Under the pieces are notes generated by a model, which saw only the letters and a program-made list of their open reading frames with translations, made no database searches and had not been told where the DNA came from. A stretch of 64,000 nucleotides of DNA from Alphaproteobacteria bacterium (GTDB lineage Bacteria > Pseudomonadota > Alphaproteobacteria > Micavibrionales > Micavibrionaceae). Of this stretch, positions 61,330-64,000 are shown piece after piece (the stretch's first letter is position 1; every line of letters starts with the position of its first letter). The position numbers and the translations under genes are program-made. The DNA lies in assembly GCA_013215815.1 (NCBI GenBank), contig JABSQP010000006.1, positions 62,001-126,000 on the forward strand, in the 5' to 3' direction.

Positions 61330-63627
61330 TTATGAGGCTAGTTTTTGCCGCACCTCTTTGGCTGCGTCAACCATGTTTTTCAGTGCAGGCTCAACTTCTG
61401 CCCAACCCCGTGTTTTTAAGCCACAATCTGGGTTTACCCATAGCTGTTCTACTGGGATTACTTTCGCTGCTTTCTCAAGGAGTGCAGTCATTTCCTCTAT
61501 GCTAGGGATACGTGGTGAATGAATATCATACACGCCCGGACCAATTTCATTCGGGTACTTAAATTTCTCAAACGCTTCTAAAAGTTCCATTTGAGAGCGC
61601 GATGTTTCAATGGAAATCACGTCTGCGTCCATTGCTGCAATCGCCTCGATCATGTCGTTGAACTCCGAATAACACATATGCGTGTGTATTTGCGTACTAT
61701 CTTCAACGCCTGATGCACAGATACGGAAAGCTTCAACAGACCAATCGAGATATGCAGGCCAATCTTCTTTACGAATAGGAAGGCCTTCACGGATTGCCGC
61801 TTCATCGATTTGAATGATGTCGATACCTGCTTTTTCTAGATCAACGACCTCATCACGAATAGCGAAAGCAATTTGCTTGGCCGTTAGCTCCTCAGGTTGA
61901 TCATTACGTACGAATGACCATTGAAGAATAGTGATCGGGCCTGTAAGCATGCCTTTCATCTTCTTCTTTGTTAGGCTTTGCGCATATTCTGCCCATTTCA
62001 CTGTCATTGCGTTTGGACGTGAAATATCACCAAAAATAATCGGCGGCTTCACGCAACGTGATCCGTAAGATTGAACCCAGCCGAATTTAGAGAAAGTAAA
62101 GCCTTCGAGCTGTTCGCCAAAATATTCAACCATGTCATTACGTTCTGGTTCGCCGTGAACAAGAACATCTAAATCGACAGCGTGCTGATAATCAACGACA
62201 TGGCCAATTTCATCTTTCATCGCTTGTTCGTATGCCGAGGCATCCAATTCACCTTTTTTAAAAGAAGCGCGAGCCTTACGGATTTCTTGTGTCTGTGGGA
62301 AAGAGCCAATTGTTGTTGTCGGGAATGCAGGAAGCCCTAGCTTTTCACGCTGAATTTTGGCGCGCTCAGCAAACACACTCTTACGTTGTGCCATGTCTGG
62401 CGTTGTCGTTGCCAAACGGTCTTTTACCTCTTTGTTGTGAATACGCGTTGAGTTTTGACGCGATTCTTGCGCTTCATCACTTGCCTTAAGTTCTGCAGCA
62501 ATTGCATCACGTCCTTCATTAACGCCTTTCGCCAGTGTTGCAATTTCATCTAGTTTCTGAACAGCAAACGCCATCCAGTTTTTAAGCTCATCATCTAGCG
62601 CATCTTCGCTTTCTAATGTGAAAGGAGAGTGAAGAAGAGAACAGCTACTGCATACTTGAACGTTATCTGCGCCCAGTTCAGCGACTGCTTTTTCTAGCTT
62701 TTCTAATGATGTGCTGAGGTCGTTACGCCAGATATTACGGCCATCAACAAGACCAAGGCGAAGGCCTTTTCCTGTTTCTTTTGCTTTTGCTATACAGCTG
62801 TCTAATTGATTTGGGTAACGTACGAGATCAACTGATACTGTTGCCACAGGAAGAGAGAAAGCGAGATTTTCATTATCACGTATACCTTCAAAATATGTAG
62901 CCAAAGCAATATTTGTATTGGGCGCTAGTTCCGCTAATTTTGCGTACGCTTTTTTGTATGCTTCCCTTTGTTTGTCATTGAGATCAAGACAGAGACAAGG
63001 CTCGTCAATTTGTACCCACGGCGCATCTTGTTCATATAAGCGGTTCAGGATATCTGCATACACAGGTACAAGGTCATCAATCAAATCAATCGGATCAAAA
63101 TCTTCACCTGATGATTTAGCAAGAGAAAGGTACGTTACAGGGCCAATGATGACGGGTACTGTATGGATACCGGCATCTTTAGCTTCCTGATGTTCATCAA
63201 ATATTTTTGATGAAGCTACTTTAAATGATTGATTTTTTGTCAGTTCAGGAACAATAAAGTGATAGTTTGTATCAAACCATTTTGTCATTTCCATCGCGAT
63301 CACATCATGCCCATCTTGTTGGCGACCACGTGCCATTGCAAAATAAGTATCCAGATCAACTGTTTCACCTGACCAGTTGTAACGTGCAGGGACAGCGCCA
63401 AGAAGGCAGCTCATATCCAGCATTTGGTCATAGTAAGAGAAGTCGTTGCTTGGCGGGTAATCGATGCCTGCATCCGCTTGCAGCTTCCAGTGCTTTGCAC
63501 GAAGCTCTTTACCTGTGGTAAGAAGTTCATCTTGCGAGCTATTACCTTTCCAATAGCTTTCAACGGCTTTTTTGAGTTCACGGTTTGCACCAATACGTGG
63601 GAAACCAAGGTTAAGGGCGAGTGTCAT
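61330..63627 (-). CDS. metE: Cobalamin-independent methionine synthase
   Basis: MetE transfers the methyl group of methyltetrahydrofolate-triglutamate to homocysteine. The 765-aa length fits. The N-terminal half begins LALNLGFPRIGANRELKKAVESYWKG, and the catalytic C-terminal half begins near 432 (LPAFPTTTIGSFPQT). Zinc ligands are visible in IHTHMCYSEFND (His, Cys), the Glu of SIETSRSQ and the Cys of NPDCGLKTRGW. It works without vitamin B12. metF lies 28 bases upstream on the same strand, so the pair is an operon. Control elements are outside the window. Confidence 0.97.
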   Translation of the reverse strand: MTLALNLGFPRIGANRELKKAVESYWKGNSSQDELLTTGKELRAKHWKLQADAGIDYPPSNDFSYYDQMLDMSCLLGAVPARYNWSGETVDLDTYFAMARGRQQDGHDVIAMEMTKWFDTNYHFIVPELTKNQSFKVASSKIFDEHQEAKDAGIHTVPVIIGPVTYLSLAKSSGEDFDPIDLIDDLVPVYADILNRLYEQDAPWVQIDEPCLCLDLNDKQREAYKKAYAKLAELAPNTNIALATYFEGIRDNENLAFSLPVATVSVDLVRYPNQLDSCIAKAKETGKGLRLGLVDGRNIWRNDLSTSLEKLEKAVAELGADNVQVCSSCSLLHSPFTLESEDALDDELKNWMAFAVQKLDEIATLAKGVNEGRDAIAAELKASDEAQESRQNSTRIHNKEVKDRLATTTPDMAQRKSVFAERAKIQREKLGLPAFPTTTIGSFPQTQEIRKARASFKKGELDASAYEQAMKDEIGHVVDYQHAVDLDVLVHGEPERNDMVEYFGEQLEGFTFSKFGWVQSYGSRCVKPPIIFGDISRPNAMTVKWAEYAQSLTKKKMKGMLTGPITILQWSFVRNDQPEELTAKQIAFAIRDEVVDLEKAGIDIIQIDEAAIREGLPIRKEDWPAYLDWSVEAFRICASGVEDSTQIHTHMCYSEFNDMIEAIAAMDADVISIETSRSQMELLEAFEKFKYPNEIGPGVYDIHSPRIPSIEEMTALLEKAAKVIPVEQLWVNPDCGLKTRGWAEVEPALKNMVDAAKEVRQKLAS

Positions 63628-63655
63628 TTATTTTTCTCCTTTAAAATAATAATTC

Positions 63656-64000
63656 TTAAGCTAATCCGAGTTCTTTACAGGCATTTTCCAGCATTTCCGA
63701 TTTGTTCAGTGTATAGAGATGGAAATGCGAAACACCGTTATCGATAAGATCCTGTGTTTGTGTTTTGAAGATATCTTCTGCGATCTTAGTATGATCTTCA
63801 GGTGCCGACTCAATAAAGCTCTTTTGAATGTCGTATGGAACGGTTGTGTTACACATTTTGGCAAAACCCATCATTTTCTCAAAATCGTTTATCGGCAAGA
63901 TACCCGGGACAATTGGTTTTGAAATGCCTTTCTTTTCGCAAGCCTCCAAAAAATCATAATAATGTTTGTTATCGAAAAAGAATTGCGTGATAGCGCGATC
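63656..64000 (-). CDS. metF: 5,10-methylenetetrahydrofolate reductase, C-terminal part (5' end outside window)
   Basis: The visible 115 codons include the strand DRAITQFFFDNKHYYDFLEAC, typical of MetF, then PIVPGILPINDFEKMMGFAKMC and the terminal FHLYTLNKSEMLENACKELG. MetF reduces methylene-THF to methyl-THF, the donor used by MetE. The frame is open to base 64000, so the N-terminus lies outside. A TTG at 63949 is internal and not the start. It precedes metE by 28 bases. Confidence 0.93.
   Translation of the reverse strand, partial: DRAITQFFFDNKHYYDFLEACEKKGISKPIVPGILPINDFEKMMGFAKMCNTTVPYDIQKSFIESAPEDHTKIAEDIFKTQTQDLIDNGVSHFHLYTLNKSEMLENACKELGLA

Overview
The window comes from the chromosome of a free-living, low-GC alphaproteobacterium. 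No rRNA, tRNA, CRISPR array, IS element or prophage is visible. The lineage call rests on several markers: the FYDLN-acid zinc-ribbon protein (TIGR02300), a bacterial NDUFA12-type complex I protein, paired BTLCP transglutaminase-like cysteine peptidases, and the block dsbA-like / aroQ / accB / accC / aat / DUF2155 / NDUFA12. Base composition looks AT-leaning by eye (low-to-mid 40s % GC, not computed). Full biosynthetic pathways argue against an obligate intracellular lifestyle. I cannot name the genus.

Layout. 1-5.0 kb: end of fmt, truA, dapE, a RelA/SpoT-hydrolase-like HD protein, dapD and a small K+ channel (tRNA maturation, lysine/DAP synthesis). 5.0-11.6 kb: a FemAB-like acyltransferase overlapping a DUF3108 protein, then glmU-glmS (UDP-GlcNAc supply), an AT-rich DUF3592-like membrane protein and an unknown gene. 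11.6-23.6 kb: FYDLN protein, then fatty-acid degradation genes (thiolase, small membrane protein, FadN-type HADH/ECH fusion, acyl-CoA dehydrogenase, SCP2 protein, FadL porin) mixed with a rhodanese, lipoproteins, a zinc-ligand-less M32 carboxypeptidase homologue and panC. 23.7-29.6 kb: Sco1-like protein, PhoH, and nrdB, msrB and nrdA with candidate NrdR box pairs in front of nrdA and nrdB. 29.6-38.7 kb: pyk, an unknown gene with an in-frame amber stop, two tandem BTLCP peptidases (one with an N-terminal MshEN-like domain), hldE, lipoprotein, pilin-like protein, and a DacA-type carboxypeptidase with SPOR domain. 38.9-45.5 kb: clpS-clpA, a second pilin-like protein, a stand-alone receiver, RidA-like protein, NDUFA12, mlaD, DUF2155 and aat. 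ClpS, ClpA and Aat together make up the bacterial N-degron pathway. 45.5-51.4 kb: accC-accB, aroQ, a PCu(A)C copper chaperone, two DsbA-like oxidoreductases and an M48/TPR protease. 51.4-58.0 kb: rlmE, azlCD, LysE-type exporter, guaB, GNAT, YdcZ-type transporter and an RsmB-type methyltransferase. 58.0-59.7 kb: an AT-rich accessory cluster (pentapeptide protein, two unknown proteins, MarR-like regulator) with a palindromic promoter element. 59.8-64 kb: a probable metal-linked outer-membrane protein with DUF2946 protein, then metE and the start of metF.

The most unusual items are the MshEN-BTLCP fusion, the M32 homologue lacking all visible zinc ligands, the amber-interrupted ORF, the palindrome-controlled accessory cluster, and a candidate small RNA or attenuator in front of phoH. 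No single element is unmistakably a new system. The MshEN/BTLCP pair is the best candidate for new biology.
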